Assembly (NCBI RefSeq): GCF_008632455.1
Contig: NZ_CP043929.1
Span: forward strand, 4,402,001-4,466,000
DNA: 64,000 nt
Origin: Methylomonas rhizoryzae
GTDB taxonomy: Bacteria; Pseudomonadota; Gammaproteobacteria; Methylococcales; Methylomonadaceae
Reading direction: 5' to 3'
Part shown: positions 18,132 through 27,147 of the stretch, one piece after another
Layout: each line of letters starts with the position of its first letter
Numbering within the stretch: position 1 is the stretch's first letter
The notes under the pieces: model-generated
Database searches by the model: none
Seen by the model: only the letters and a program-made list of their open reading frames with translations
Told to the model about the DNA's origin: nothing
Position numbers and translations under genes: made by a program

Positions 18132-19388
18132 ATGAATCTTACCGAGTTAAAGCTTAAACAAGTCAGTGAAATCATTTCTATCGCGGAGTCTCTAGGACTC
18201 GAGAACATAGACAGGGCACGAAAGCAAGAGTTGATATTCTCCATTTTAAAGAAGCAAGCGAAAAGCGGCGAAGACATATTTGGCGACGGGGTATTGGAGA
18301 TCTTGCAAGACGGCTTCGGTTTTTTACGGACTCCGGGCTGCTCTTATTTAGCCGGTCCGGACGACATTTACGTCAGCCCTAGCCAAATCCGCCGCTTCGG
18401 ACTACGCACAGGCGACACCGTCAGCGGCAAAATAAGACCCCCCAAAGAAGGCGAACGTTATTTCGCCATGCTGAAAGTCGAAAGCATCAACTTCGAATCG
18501 CCGGAACAAGCTAAAAATAAAATTTCTTTTTCCAACCTCACCCCATTATTCGCCAATAAACGTTTCCGCTTAGAACAAGGCAACGGCACCAGCGAAGACT
18601 TAACCGCCCGGATGATAGACTTGGTCGCGCCTATCGGCAAAGGCCAACGCGGCTTGATTGTATCCCCGCCCAAAGCCGGCAAAACCATGATCATGCAAAG
18701 CATCGCGCATGCCATCGCCGAAAAAAACCCGGAATGCTATCTGATCGTGTTGCTGATCGACGAACGCCCCGAAGAGGTTACCGAAATGGAGCGCTGCGTG
18801 CGCGGCGAAGTGGTTTCCAGCACCTTCGACGAACCGGCGACCCGACACGTACAAGTCGCCGACATGGTAATCGAAAAAGCCCGCCGCCTGGTAGAACACA
18901 AGTTCGACGTGGTTATTCTGTTAGACTCCATCACCCGCTTAGCCCGTGCTTACAACATGGTCGTGCCGTCGTCCGGCAAATTGCTGTCCGGGGGGGTTGA
19001 TGCCAACGCCTTAGAAAAGCCGAAACGCTTTTTCGGTGCAGCGCGTAACATCGAAGAAGGCGGCAGTTTGACCATTATCGCCACGGCATTGATCGATACC
19101 GGTTCACGCATGGACGAGGTGATCTTCGAGGAATTCAAAGGCACCGGTAACATGGAACTGCATCTGGAGCGCAAAATCGCCGAAAAACGCATCTATCCCG
19201 CCATTAACATCAACCGCTCCGGCACCCGCCGCGAAGAGTATCTGGTAGACCCCGACGAACTACAAAAGACCTGGATACTACGCAAAATTCTGCAACCCAT
19301 GGACGAATTGGCCGCTGCGGAATTTTTATTGGGCAAACTCAGAGATTTCAAAACCACCGCCGAATTTTTCGATTCGATGAAACGCTAG
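18132..19388 (+). CDS. rho: Transcription termination factor Rho
   Basis: ATG at 18132 gives 418 residues beginning MNLTELKLKQVSEI, as in E. coli Rho (419). The RNA-binding OSB fold (about 50-125) has GFGFLRTPG and DDIYVSPSQIRRF. The ATPase has Walker A PPKAGKT, Walker B VVILLDSITR and the conserved SGGVDANALEKPKRFFGAAR. A reading from 18096 adds an unsupported 12 residues. The 176-bp leader after trxA includes a hairpin. Confidence 0.97.
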   Translation: MNLTELKLKQVSEIISIAESLGLENIDRARKQELIFSILKKQAKSGEDIFGDGVLEILQDGFGFLRTPGCSYLAGPDDIYVSPSQIRRFGLRTGDTVSGKIRPPKEGERYFAMLKVESINFESPEQAKNKISFSNLTPLFANKRFRLEQGNGTSEDLTARMIDLVAPIGKGQRGLIVSPPKAGKTMIMQSIAHAIAEKNPECYLIVLLIDERPEEVTEMERCVRGEVVSSTFDEPATRHVQVADMVIEKARRLVEHKFDVVILLDSITRLARAYNMVVPSSGKLLSGGVDANALEKPKRFFGAARNIEEGGSLTIIATALIDTGSRMDEVIFEEFKGTGNMELHLERKIAEKRIYPAININRSGTRREEYLVDPDELQKTWILRKILQPMDELAAAEFLLGKLRDFKTTAEFFDSMKR

Positions 19389-19548
19389 ATAGAAGGCAGC
19401 AACCTTTCCGATAAACGACAACCTAGAGGCCATACCCCTGCGACGCATCTGCGCGTCGCTTCGCTGTTCTAACATGGCCGAACAATGAAGTTGTTATTCA
19501 TTCATTGAATTTGTATATTGCCCGCTCAAGCTATATAGGAGTTCGGCA

Positions 19549-21243
19549 TTGCAAACCACCAGCAGATTTTTCGTCCAATTTGTTCGCCTTGCCGGACCGT
19601 ATTGGAATTCGGAAGACAAAATATCGATCAGGCTGTATTCCCTGGCGCTCTTCGTACTAACGGTTTTGCAAATCGTGATCTCGGTGGTGATCACCATCTG
19701 GAGTGCCGACTTGTTTGACGCCCTCGACCAGCGCTCGATGTCCAGGTTGTTCACTCAAATCGGTTTGATCATTCTGATTTTCATCGCCAACATGGCGGTT
19801 ACCGCCACGCATTTGACGGTAAAGCGCCGGCTTCAGCTAGGTTGGCGCGGCTGGTTGACGGACAAACTGATAGAACAATGGATGAACGACGGCCGTCACT
19901 ACTTGGTGACACACATTCCGGGCAAACACGATAATCCCGACGGACGTATAGCCGAAGACGTACGCATCGCCACCGAATATGCACTGGACTTGGTTCATAG
20001 TTTAGTCTTCAGTCTAATGCTGTTGATTAGCTTCACCGAAATCCTTTGGGATTTATCCGGCACCCTGATATTAGACTTAGGGATTATCGAGATACCGATG
20101 CAAGGACATTTGGTCTGGATTGCCATGATGTATGCCGCCAGCGCCTCGGTGTTGGGCTGGTGGATAGGCAGACCGTTGACCAAAGCCACCGACGACAGAC
20201 AAACCGTGGAAGCCAACTTTCGCTTCGCCTTAGTCAAAGCCCGCGAGAATTCGCAAGCAATCGCCCTCATCCACGGCGAGCGTCATGAAAACCCGCACTT
20301 CCATCGCCGCTTCGGCGACATCGTCAACGCCTGGAATTTGCAGACCAAAGCCTGGCAGCAAATCATGTTGTTCAGTTCCGGCTACTCGGTGCTGTCCATG
20401 GCTTTTCCTATCCTGGTCTCCGCGCCCCGCTACATTCTGGGCAGCATCACCCTGGGCGCCCTGATGCAATCCGCCCAATCCTTCCAGCATATGGTCTCGG
20501 CACTTTCCTGGCCGGTGGATAACATGGGCAGGGTTGCCGAATGGCGCGCATCGGTAGAACGAGTATTGGGCCTGGTCGGCGCACTCAGTCAACTGGAGCG
20601 AGAAATTGCCAAACCGGATCCGCACCGGATCCGCATAGAAAAAAAACAGCGATCGGTTCTACGTTTCAACAACTTGAGCCTGTGCCGACTGGACGGCTTG
20701 GTATGCATACCCTTGCTGAACGAAGAAATAAATCCCGGCGAAAGAGTGCTAATCCTGGGTAACACCTTTACCGGCAACAAATTATTCAAGGCAATTGCCG
20801 GCTTGTGGCCTTGGGGCACCGGCTGCATCGAACTACCGGACGACGAACCCTTATTTTTCATGCCGCCGCGCCCCTTTTTACCGACCGCAACCTTGCGTTC
20901 CGCAATATGCTACCCGTCCCAAGCCCGGGACTTCAGCCAGGAGGAATTGGAAGACGCCTTAAAGATCGCCGGAGTGGCCGACTTGATCCCCCAGCTGGAC
21001 GACTTCGGCGACTGGGAAAAAACCCTGGAAAGAGAGCAGCAACAGCGCCTCGGCATGGCCAGACTGTTATTGCAGCGCCCCAAATGGATCATGATGCAAG
21101 AAGCATTCGATTCGCTAAACCCCGAGGGCGAAGTCGATATGATACGCATCATCAATAACAAGCTGCCTCAATCCACCCTGCTGACCATCACCAAACAACC
21201 CACAATCCAAGCCATGCACCAACGCCGCATCTTGCTGCCGTAG
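19549..21243 (+). CDS. SbmA/YddA-family ABC transporter with degenerate ATPase domain
   Basis: TTG at 19549 follows AGGAG by 7 bases and gives 564 residues. Residues about 28-340 are the six-helix SbmA/BacA-type membrane domain, with the family motif NPDGRIAEDVR at 129-139 and FSSGYSVLSMAFP. The C-terminal half aligns with the YddA nucleotide-binding domain (IAGLWPWGTG at 415-424), but its ATPase motifs are altered. The P-loop reads GNTFTGNK (404-411), the Q-loop glutamine is proline (439-445), and the signature is EREQQQR. Walker B aspartate is Q517, and the switch histidine is K549. Only the catalytic glutamate (E518) survives. The frame is intact, so this is not a simple pseudogene. SbmA and BacA work without ATP, using proton flow. 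The gene is 12 bp upstream of a GH5 gene. Confidence 0.85.
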   Translation: MQTTSRFFVQFVRLAGPYWNSEDKISIRLYSLALFVLTVLQIVISVVITIWSADLFDALDQRSMSRLFTQIGLIILIFIANMAVTATHLTVKRRLQLGWRGWLTDKLIEQWMNDGRHYLVTHIPGKHDNPDGRIAEDVRIATEYALDLVHSLVFSLMLLISFTEILWDLSGTLILDLGIIEIPMQGHLVWIAMMYAASASVLGWWIGRPLTKATDDRQTVEANFRFALVKARENSQAIALIHGERHENPHFHRRFGDIVNAWNLQTKAWQQIMLFSSGYSVLSMAFPILVSAPRYILGSITLGALMQSAQSFQHMVSALSWPVDNMGRVAEWRASVERVLGLVGALSQLEREIAKPDPHRIRIEKKQRSVLRFNNLSLCRLDGLVCIPLLNEEINPGERVLILGNTFTGNKLFKAIAGLWPWGTGCIELPDDEPLFFMPPRPFLPTATLRSAICYPSQARDFSQEELEDALKIAGVADLIPQLDDFGDWEKTLEREQQQRLGMARLLLQRPKWIMMQEAFDSLNPEGEVDMIRIINNKLPQSTLLTITKQPTIQAMHQRRILLP

Positions 21244-21255
21244 CCCGGACCGACC

Positions 21256-22368
21256 ATGCCCTCGACTTCAACTCCTAGCAAATTACGCGGCGTCAATCTG
21301 GGCGGCTGGTTGGTGTTGGAAAAATGGATGACGCCCAGCTTATTCGCCGGCATGACTGCGCGCGACGAAACCGACTGGTGTGTGGAACTCGGCAAACAGG
21401 CCGAGCCGAAGTTAAAAAGCCACTGGAAGAATTTTATCGGCCTAGCGGATTTTGCTTGGCTGGCCGAGATCGGCATCAACGCGGTGCGCATCCCGGTCGG
21501 TCATTGGCTGTTTGCCGACGATTACCCTTATCACCCCAGTTACGGTAAAGTCCGTTATCCATACGTGGCCGGCGGCTGCGAATTCCTGGACCAAGCCTTC
21601 GTCTGGGCACAACAGTTTGATTTACGGGTAGTGCTGGACTTACACGCAGCTCCCGGCTGCCAAAACGGTTTCGATAACGGCGGCATCCAAGACGTCTGCG
21701 AATGGCATACTCGGCAGGAATATATCGACTATTCGCTGCTGACCTTGGAACGGCTGGCTCAACGATACGGATGCAGCCCGGCACTACACGGCATAGAAGT
21801 TCTGAACGAGCCGCGCTGGGACATCGATACTACCTTACTCAAGCGCTATACCTTGGACGCATACCGACTGATTCGCAAGCACTGCCCGGCAGAGCGGGTC
21901 AGCGTGGTCTTCCACGACGGTTTTCGCAGTTTTCGGGATTATCAAGGCTTTATGTCCGGCCCGGAATTTCCGAATGTCATCTTCGACATCCACCGTTACC
22001 AATGCTTTATAGCTGAAGACGCCCGGTTGGACATTTTCGGCCATCTACACAAAACGGTCACCGACTGGAAGGACGAAGCAGAGGATATCATCCGTCACTC
22101 CGGCCTACCCACCTATGTCGGCGAATGGAGTTTAGGCCTGGACTTAAAAATGCTGGAAACCTGGGCGGCCGGCGCCTTCGACCATCGCCAAACCCAAATG
22201 GACGCGTTTCAATTGGACATAAGCTACCGCGGCTATGCCGCTGCGCAATTGGCTTGTTTCGAGAAATATTTAGGCTGGTTTTTCTGGAGCTACAAAACCG
22301 AAACGATGCGGCACTGGAGCTTTCGCGATTGCGTTGCCGAAGGCTGGCTACCGCAACGCTTCGGCTGA
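21256..22368 (+). CDS. GH5-family glycosidase (exo-1,3-beta-glucanase-like)
   Basis: The 370-residue product opens with RGVNLGGWLVLEKWMTPSLF, the hallmark of the exo-1,3-glucanase branch of glycoside hydrolase family 5. The acid/base glutamate is E185 (VLNEP) and the nucleophile E290 (VGEWS). RIPVGHW, DLHAAPG and FDIHRYQCF also fit. No signal peptide is visible, so the enzyme may act in the cytoplasm, perhaps on storage or exported glucan oligomers; the substrate is inferred. It lies 12 bp after the ABC transporter gene and converges with the sugar transferase gene 21 bp away. Confidence 0.85.
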   Translation: MPSTSTPSKLRGVNLGGWLVLEKWMTPSLFAGMTARDETDWCVELGKQAEPKLKSHWKNFIGLADFAWLAEIGINAVRIPVGHWLFADDYPYHPSYGKVRYPYVAGGCEFLDQAFVWAQQFDLRVVLDLHAAPGCQNGFDNGGIQDVCEWHTRQEYIDYSLLTLERLAQRYGCSPALHGIEVLNEPRWDIDTTLLKRYTLDAYRLIRKHCPAERVSVVFHDGFRSFRDYQGFMSGPEFPNVIFDIHRYQCFIAEDARLDIFGHLHKTVTDWKDEAEDIIRHSGLPTYVGEWSLGLDLKMLETWAAGAFDHRQTQMDAFQLDISYRGYAAAQLACFEKYLGWFFWSYKTETMRHWSFRDCVAEGWLPQRFG

Positions 22369-22389
22369 CACGCCTCCAAGCGGTACAAA

Positions 22390-23805
22390 CTAATAAGCTT
22401 GCTTGCCGATAAAGCCTTTTAATACCGTCATCACCACGATCTTAAAATCCAGCCATAACGACCATTTACGCATATATTCCAGATCGTGATGCACCCGGCC
22501 CTCCATTTTTTCAATGGTGTCGGTTTCGCCGCGAAAACCGTTAATCTGCGCATGGCCGGTAATGCCCGGCTTGATTTTATGCCGCAGCATATAGCCTTGA
22601 ATTTGCTTGCGGTAATACTCGTTATGCGCAATCGCATGCGGCCTGGGGCCGACCACGGACATGGTACCGAATAGCACGTTAAAAAATTGCGGTAATTCGT
22701 CCAGCGAAGTGCGGCGTAAAAACGCCCCTAATTTGGTAACCCGAACATCGTTTTTCGTCGCTTGTTTAACGCTATCGCCGTTTTCGCAGACCGTCATAGA
22801 GCGGAATTTCCACACCTCGATCGGCTCGCCCTTCATCCCGTAACGTTTTTGCCGAAAAATCACCGGCCCCGGCGAGCTGAGTTTGACGGCCAATGCGATA
22901 ACCAACATCGGCACAATGATGACGGGCAATATAATCGCGCATAAAAACAAGTCTTCAGCCCGTTTCAAAAAGCCGTTGAAATCGCCGAAAGGCGTGTCGA
23001 ACACGCTAACCACCGGTATCCCTTTGACGTTACTCCATTTGGATTGAATCAAATTGAAGGTAAAAAAGTCCGGCACGATGTTCACCGATACCGTCGTATC
23101 GGCAAGCTCTTGAATTAAATCGCCTATCCGTTTTTCCGCCCTGAGCGGCAGGGTGATATAGATATGGTCGATATCGCCGTTACGCGACTGCGCCAGCAAC
23201 GCAGAAAAATTCCCCGCTATCGGAATCGCGTTGTTTTCCAAACGCCCTTCTTTGCCGTCCACCCTATCGTCGAAAAATCCGACAAAACGGTAGCCCAACC
23301 ATGGCATTTCGGTCAGTGCCGTTTGTAATCGCACGCCCAAGGTATTGGCGCCTAAAATAGCGTAGGTACGGGTGTTCATCCCATGCTGGCGCACAAACGA
23401 CAGAAAAGCCCGCCGGCTGGTATGTACGCCGATCAAAGCCAATGGTACCAATGGCAACCACAAATCCAACGCCAAGCGGGAAAACTCGAACGGCAATTCG
23501 AAGAAATAAATCCCGGCACCGATCAACCCGAAAGTTGCCAGCCAACTCAAGAATATTCTGACCGCCTCGTCGAACATCGGCGCCCCGCGCCAACCGTGGT
23601 AAACCTCTTGGTTCTCGGCAAAAATCCCGAAAACGACAATACTGGCCATACACAGCATCAAGTACTCGGCACGCAACGGCTCTTCATAAACCGCCAGCGA
23701 CAGATAAAGCATCGCAAAAATCAATCCGCCATCGATTGCTCGGATGAAACCTTGAATTTCGGAGTTGAGAGGTCGAATCAATCCCTTGGAGCGAATTTGG
23801 TTCAT
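22390..23805 (-). CDS. wcaJ: Undecaprenyl-phosphate hexose-1-phosphate transferase
   Basis: This polyprenyl-phosphate sugar transferase starts exopolysaccharide repeat-unit assembly at the inner membrane. The 471-residue product has several N-terminal membrane helices (about 25-130), a CoA-binding-like domain (TYAILGANTLG), a further helix (about 285-310) and a catalytic C-terminal domain. Catalytic motifs include KRYGMKGEPIEVWKFRSM, RRTSLDELPQ and VGPRPHAIAHNEYY, with the C-terminal KPGITGHAQING. Length is typical of the WcaJ type. The sugar, glucose or galactose, cannot be told from sequence alone. No glycosyltransferase cluster adjoins it. Confidence 0.92.
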   Translation of the reverse strand: MNQIRSKGLIRPLNSEIQGFIRAIDGGLIFAMLYLSLAVYEEPLRAEYLMLCMASIVVFGIFAENQEVYHGWRGAPMFDEAVRIFLSWLATFGLIGAGIYFFELPFEFSRLALDLWLPLVPLALIGVHTSRRAFLSFVRQHGMNTRTYAILGANTLGVRLQTALTEMPWLGYRFVGFFDDRVDGKEGRLENNAIPIAGNFSALLAQSRNGDIDHIYITLPLRAEKRIGDLIQELADTTVSVNIVPDFFTFNLIQSKWSNVKGIPVVSVFDTPFGDFNGFLKRAEDLFLCAIILPVIIVPMLVIALAVKLSSPGPVIFRQKRYGMKGEPIEVWKFRSMTVCENGDSVKQATKNDVRVTKLGAFLRRTSLDELPQFFNVLFGTMSVVGPRPHAIAHNEYYRKQIQGYMLRHKIKPGITGHAQINGFRGETDTIEKMEGRVHHDLEYMRKWSLWLDFKIVVMTVLKGFIGKQAY

Positions 23806-24203
23806 GGTCGGTAAAACCCGGGTTTTGCCAGTTTATATAAACTATCGAATAGTACAGTAAACCACACAAGCATTAGCCAGTTAGATTCGATAAAGTCGTG
23901 CGTAATTCAAGCCGGTTGAATGACGCCTGAGCAACTATAGTAAAGAAATGCGTAGGTTTCATTAAGGCACAATTAGGAAACAATTCAGTTGCAAAAAACA
24001 ACATATAGACATTTTTAATTACCAATCTCAAATGACCTTGCCCTAAAAACCTTAACTATTCGTTTGATCTGTCGACGCAGTAAAATAGTATTGGCAATCG
24101 ATTGAGATTCAACCGATCAATGCCTACCCGCATGTCGTGTTTATTGGTTACTGCACATATCCGTTGCCATTCCCGTTTCATCCATCACCTACTAAAAACC
24201 TAA
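23806..24203. other. AT-rich intergenic region between divergent wcaJ and pyrF
   Basis: This 398-bp region must hold promoters for both genes. A possible pyrF promoter is TTGATC (24064) followed after 16 bases by TAGTAT, which is weak. An imperfect inverted repeat spans about 24092-24123. I see no open frame with coding character, no RNA gene and no clear terminator. Confidence 0.4.
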
Positions 24204-24929
24204 ATGAATCCGTCATATATCTCTCAAAAACCCATTCCGAGCCGCGAACGCCTGATCATGGCCCTTGATTTGCCCGGCATCCCGGAGGCCCAATCCTTGG
24301 TAGAAGAACTGGGCGATAGCGTGGTGTTTTACAAGGTGGGCATGGAATTATTCATGTCCGGAGATTATTTCGGCTTCATAGAATGGCTGAAAGCCAGAGA
24401 GAAAAAAGTCTTCGTCGATCTTAAGTTTTTCGATATTCCCGCCACGGTCGGCCGCGCCATCAAGGCACTCAGCAATAAAGGCGTCGACCTGGCGACCATA
24501 CACGGCAACGATTCCATCATGGAAGCCGCGGCGCAAGCCAAAGGCGATCTCAAGGTGCTTGCAGTAACCGCCCTGACAAGCCTGGATAGGGGCGACTTAA
24601 CCGATCTCGGCTTTCAATGCGACGTGACGCAACTCGTTTTATCCCGAGCCAAACGCGCTCTGCAACTCGGCTGCGACGGCATCGTTTCATCCGGCTTGGA
24701 AGTCCCCATGATACGCGAACAGTTGGGAGACAAGTTGTTGGTGATCACCCCCGGCATTAGACCGGTAGATAACCGCGAGGATGACGATCAAAAACGCGCG
24801 GTCAGCGTGGAATTAGCCATTCGAAACGGGGCCGACTATCTGGTAGTCGGCCGCCCCATCCGTGACGCCTCCGATCGAAAAGCCATGGCGGAAACCATAC
24901 AAGCGCAAATCGCCGCCCAATTTGTTTAG
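24204..24929 (+). CDS. pyrF: Orotidine 5'-phosphate decarboxylase
   Basis: PyrF decarboxylates OMP to UMP, the last step of pyrimidine synthesis. The 241-residue product has the catalytic VFVDLKFFDIP motif, VTALTS, a phosphate-binding VITPGIRP and the end YLVVGRPI. ATG at 24204 adds about 12 residues before the usual RLIMALDLP opening, which is acceptable. It appears to be a single-gene unit. Confidence 0.95.
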   Translation: MNPSYISQKPIPSRERLIMALDLPGIPEAQSLVEELGDSVVFYKVGMELFMSGDYFGFIEWLKAREKKVFVDLKFFDIPATVGRAIKALSNKGVDLATIHGNDSIMEAAAQAKGDLKVLAVTALTSLDRGDLTDLGFQCDVTQLVLSRAKRALQLGCDGIVSSGLEVPMIREQLGDKLLVITPGIRPVDNREDDDQKRAVSVELAIRNGADYLVVGRPIRDASDRKAMAETIQAQIAAQFV

Positions 24930-25075
24930 CCCATCTGCAACTTAAAAACTAAGCGACCGGGTAGAGCCGTGTAGGCATGGACTCTATCGTTCGAAACCGG
25001 ACCGGCTGGCCCGGCCGGTGCGGTCACGGCCTCTTTCCACGAGACACCACGACTAGCGCCGACAGCAAAAATACC

Positions 25076-26512
25076 TCAGCCTTTCAGTTTGGCAACCAGC
25101 ATTTTATTGACTTCCGCCGGATTGGCCTTGCCCTGGGTTTCCTTCATGATTTGGCCGACCAGAGCCATCAGCGCTTTTTCTTTGCCGGACAAGTATTGTT
25201 CGACCGGCACCGGATTGGCGGCGATGACTTTGTCGACAATCGCTTCGATGGCGCCGGTATCGGTGATTTGCTTCAAGCCTTCTTTTTCGATGATTTCGTC
25301 GGCCGATTCGCTGCCGTTCCACAGTTTGTCGAATACCTGTTTCGCGGTCTTGCCGGAGATGGTGTTGTCGGCGACGCGCTTCAGCAAGCCGGCCAAGCGT
25401 TCGGCGCTGACCGGGCAATCGCCGATTTCCAAGCCGGCCTTGTTCAACGCGCCCAGCACGTCGCCGGTCAGCCAGTTAGTCGCCAATTTGGCTTCGGCGG
25501 ATTCGGCAACGACTTTTTCGTAAAAGTCGGCCAGTTCGCGCGACGAGGTTAAGGTGGCGGCGCTTTCACCGTCCATGCCGTATTGCGCAATGAAGCGTTG
25601 TTTCTTGGCATCGGGCAGTTCCGGCAAGGTGGCGCGAATTTCGTCTTTCAAGCTTTCTTCGATCACGACCGGCAATAAGTCCGGGTCGGGGAAATACCGG
25701 TAGTCGTTGGCTTCTTCCTTGCTGCGCATCGAGCGGGTTTCGTCCTTGTTGGCGTCATAGAGCCGGGTTTCCTGCACGATTTTGCCGCCGCCTTCCAGCA
25801 CGTCGATATGGCGCTCGATTTCGTAATTGATGGCTTTTTCGACGAAGCGGAACGAGTTGATGTTCTTGATCTCGGTGCGGGTACCGAATTCTTTCCGGCC
25901 TTTGGGGCGGACCGAGACGTTGGCGTCGCAGCGGAACGAGCCTTCCTGCATGTTGCCGTCGCAGATTTCCAGGTAACGCACCAGTTCGTGCAATTTACGC
26001 ATGTAGGCCACGGCTTCCTTGGCCGAGCGCATGTCGGGCTCGGAGACGATTTCCAGCAGCGGCGTGCCGGCGCGGTTCAGGTCGATGCCGGTCAGGCCGT
26101 GGAAGTCTTCGTGCAAGGATTTGCCGGCGTCTTCTTCCAAATGGGCGCGGGTGATGCCGATGCGTTTGCTCTCGCCGTCGACCTCTATATCCAGATGGCC
26201 GTTGCCGACGATCGGCAGTTCGAACTGGCTGATCTGATAGCCTTTCGGCAAGTCCGGATAAAAGTAGTTTTTGCGGGCGAAGATTGAGTGTGGAGCGATG
26301 TCGGCGTCGATGGCCAAGCCGAAGGTCACCGCTTTGCGCACCGCGTCTTCGTTCAACACCGGTAATACGCCGGGCAAGCCCAAGTCAACCGCGCAGGCCT
26401 GGGTGTTGGGCTCGGCGCCGTAAGCGGTGGCGGCGCCGGAGAAGATTTTGGATTTAGTAGACAGTTGGGTATGGATTTCCAGGCCGATGACGGCTTCCCA
26501 TTGTGAGCTCAT
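25076..26512 (-). CDS. gatB: Aspartyl/glutamyl-tRNA(Asn/Gln) amidotransferase subunit B
   Basis: GatB is the kinase/tRNA-binding subunit of GatCAB, which converts Glu-tRNA-Gln and Asp-tRNA-Asn to the amide forms. The 478-residue product begins MSSQWEAVIGLEIHTQL and has DLGLPGVLPVLN, YFYPDLPKGYQISQ, RTEIKNINS and the C-terminal YqeY-like helical domain. It is third in the gatC-gatA-uma2-gatB run and is separated from gatA by an unrelated gene. Its start is 19 bp beyond the end of that gene. Confidence 0.96.
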   Translation of the reverse strand: MSSQWEAVIGLEIHTQLSTKSKIFSGAATAYGAEPNTQACAVDLGLPGVLPVLNEDAVRKAVTFGLAIDADIAPHSIFARKNYFYPDLPKGYQISQFELPIVGNGHLDIEVDGESKRIGITRAHLEEDAGKSLHEDFHGLTGIDLNRAGTPLLEIVSEPDMRSAKEAVAYMRKLHELVRYLEICDGNMQEGSFRCDANVSVRPKGRKEFGTRTEIKNINSFRFVEKAINYEIERHIDVLEGGGKIVQETRLYDANKDETRSMRSKEEANDYRYFPDPDLLPVVIEESLKDEIRATLPELPDAKKQRFIAQYGMDGESAATLTSSRELADFYEKVVAESAEAKLATNWLTGDVLGALNKAGLEIGDCPVSAERLAGLLKRVADNTISGKTAKQVFDKLWNGSESADEIIEKEGLKQITDTGAIEAIVDKVIAANPVPVEQYLSGKEKALMALVGQIMKETQGKANPAEVNKMLVAKLKG

Positions 26513-26531
26513 GGTGCTTTCCTTTTAAAAC

Positions 26532-27134
26532 TTATTCGGCAAAAACGTCGTTCAGGTCGATTTGCAGATCGGGGAATAAATGTGGGGCGGCGGTTTCGTT
26601 ACCGGGATACAAGGCGCGCAGTTGATATTTGCCGCTATCGTCAAGCACGAACTGTTGCACAATTTGCTCGTACGGAAAGACCAGCCAATATTCGATCACA
26701 CCGCTTTCTTCGTATAAGTCATATTTCAGGCGCACTTCCCTGCGACTGTTGCCTGGGGAAAGAATCTCGATAATCCAGTCCGGGGCGCCGTCGCAACCTT
26801 GCTCAGTCAGTTTATCCTGGTCGCAGATCACACAAAGATCGGGCTGCACAACGCTGAAAGCTTCGCGGTTAGTCAGTAGCGATTTGCGACGGTCGTAAAG
26901 CTTGACGTCGAACGGGGCGATAAAGATTTCACAACTTTTACGCAAGAAGTAGTTATCGATTGGTCGCAGTAACTTAAGCGCGATCCTTTGATGCTTGACA
27001 TTGGGTGCCGGCGACATCGCCATGATCTTGCCCTTGATCAGTTCGACCGATTCCTCGAGCTGCCAGGTCAAATAATCGGCGTAGCTGTAGGTGCCGTCGG
27101 GATCCAGTTGCGATAATTGCGTGATTGGCGCCAT
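26532..27134 (-). CDS. Uma2-family (DUF820) putative endonuclease
   Basis: The 200-residue product has the Uma2 pattern: a YSYADYLTW opening, VQPDLCVICD, and PDWIIEILSPGN followed by a lysine in the REVRLKYDLYEESGV segment. This is a PD-(D/E)xK nuclease-like core. The family is common in cyanobacteria and scattered elsewhere; its role is not established. It lies between gatA (13 bp) and gatB (19 bp) on the same strand and looks inserted into the gatCAB operon. No transposase or direct repeats are visible. Confidence 0.85.
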   Translation of the reverse strand: MAPITQLSQLDPDGTYSYADYLTWQLEESVELIKGKIMAMSPAPNVKHQRIALKLLRPIDNYFLRKSCEIFIAPFDVKLYDRRKSLLTNREAFSVVQPDLCVICDQDKLTEQGCDGAPDWIIEILSPGNSRREVRLKYDLYEESGVIEYWLVFPYEQIVQQFVLDDSGKYQLRALYPGNETAAPHLFPDLQIDLNDVFAE

Positions 27135-27147
27135 GGTGCCTCCCGTG

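Noticed and set aside
23916..23941. TTGAAT...TATAGT as a pyrF promoter
   Set aside because: The spacer is only 14 bases and the start would be more than 250 bp from pyrF.
25001..25019. ACCGGC/GCCGGT hairpin between pyrF and gatB
   Set aside because: No T run follows on either strand and the surrounding bases are GC-rich, so I did not call a terminator.
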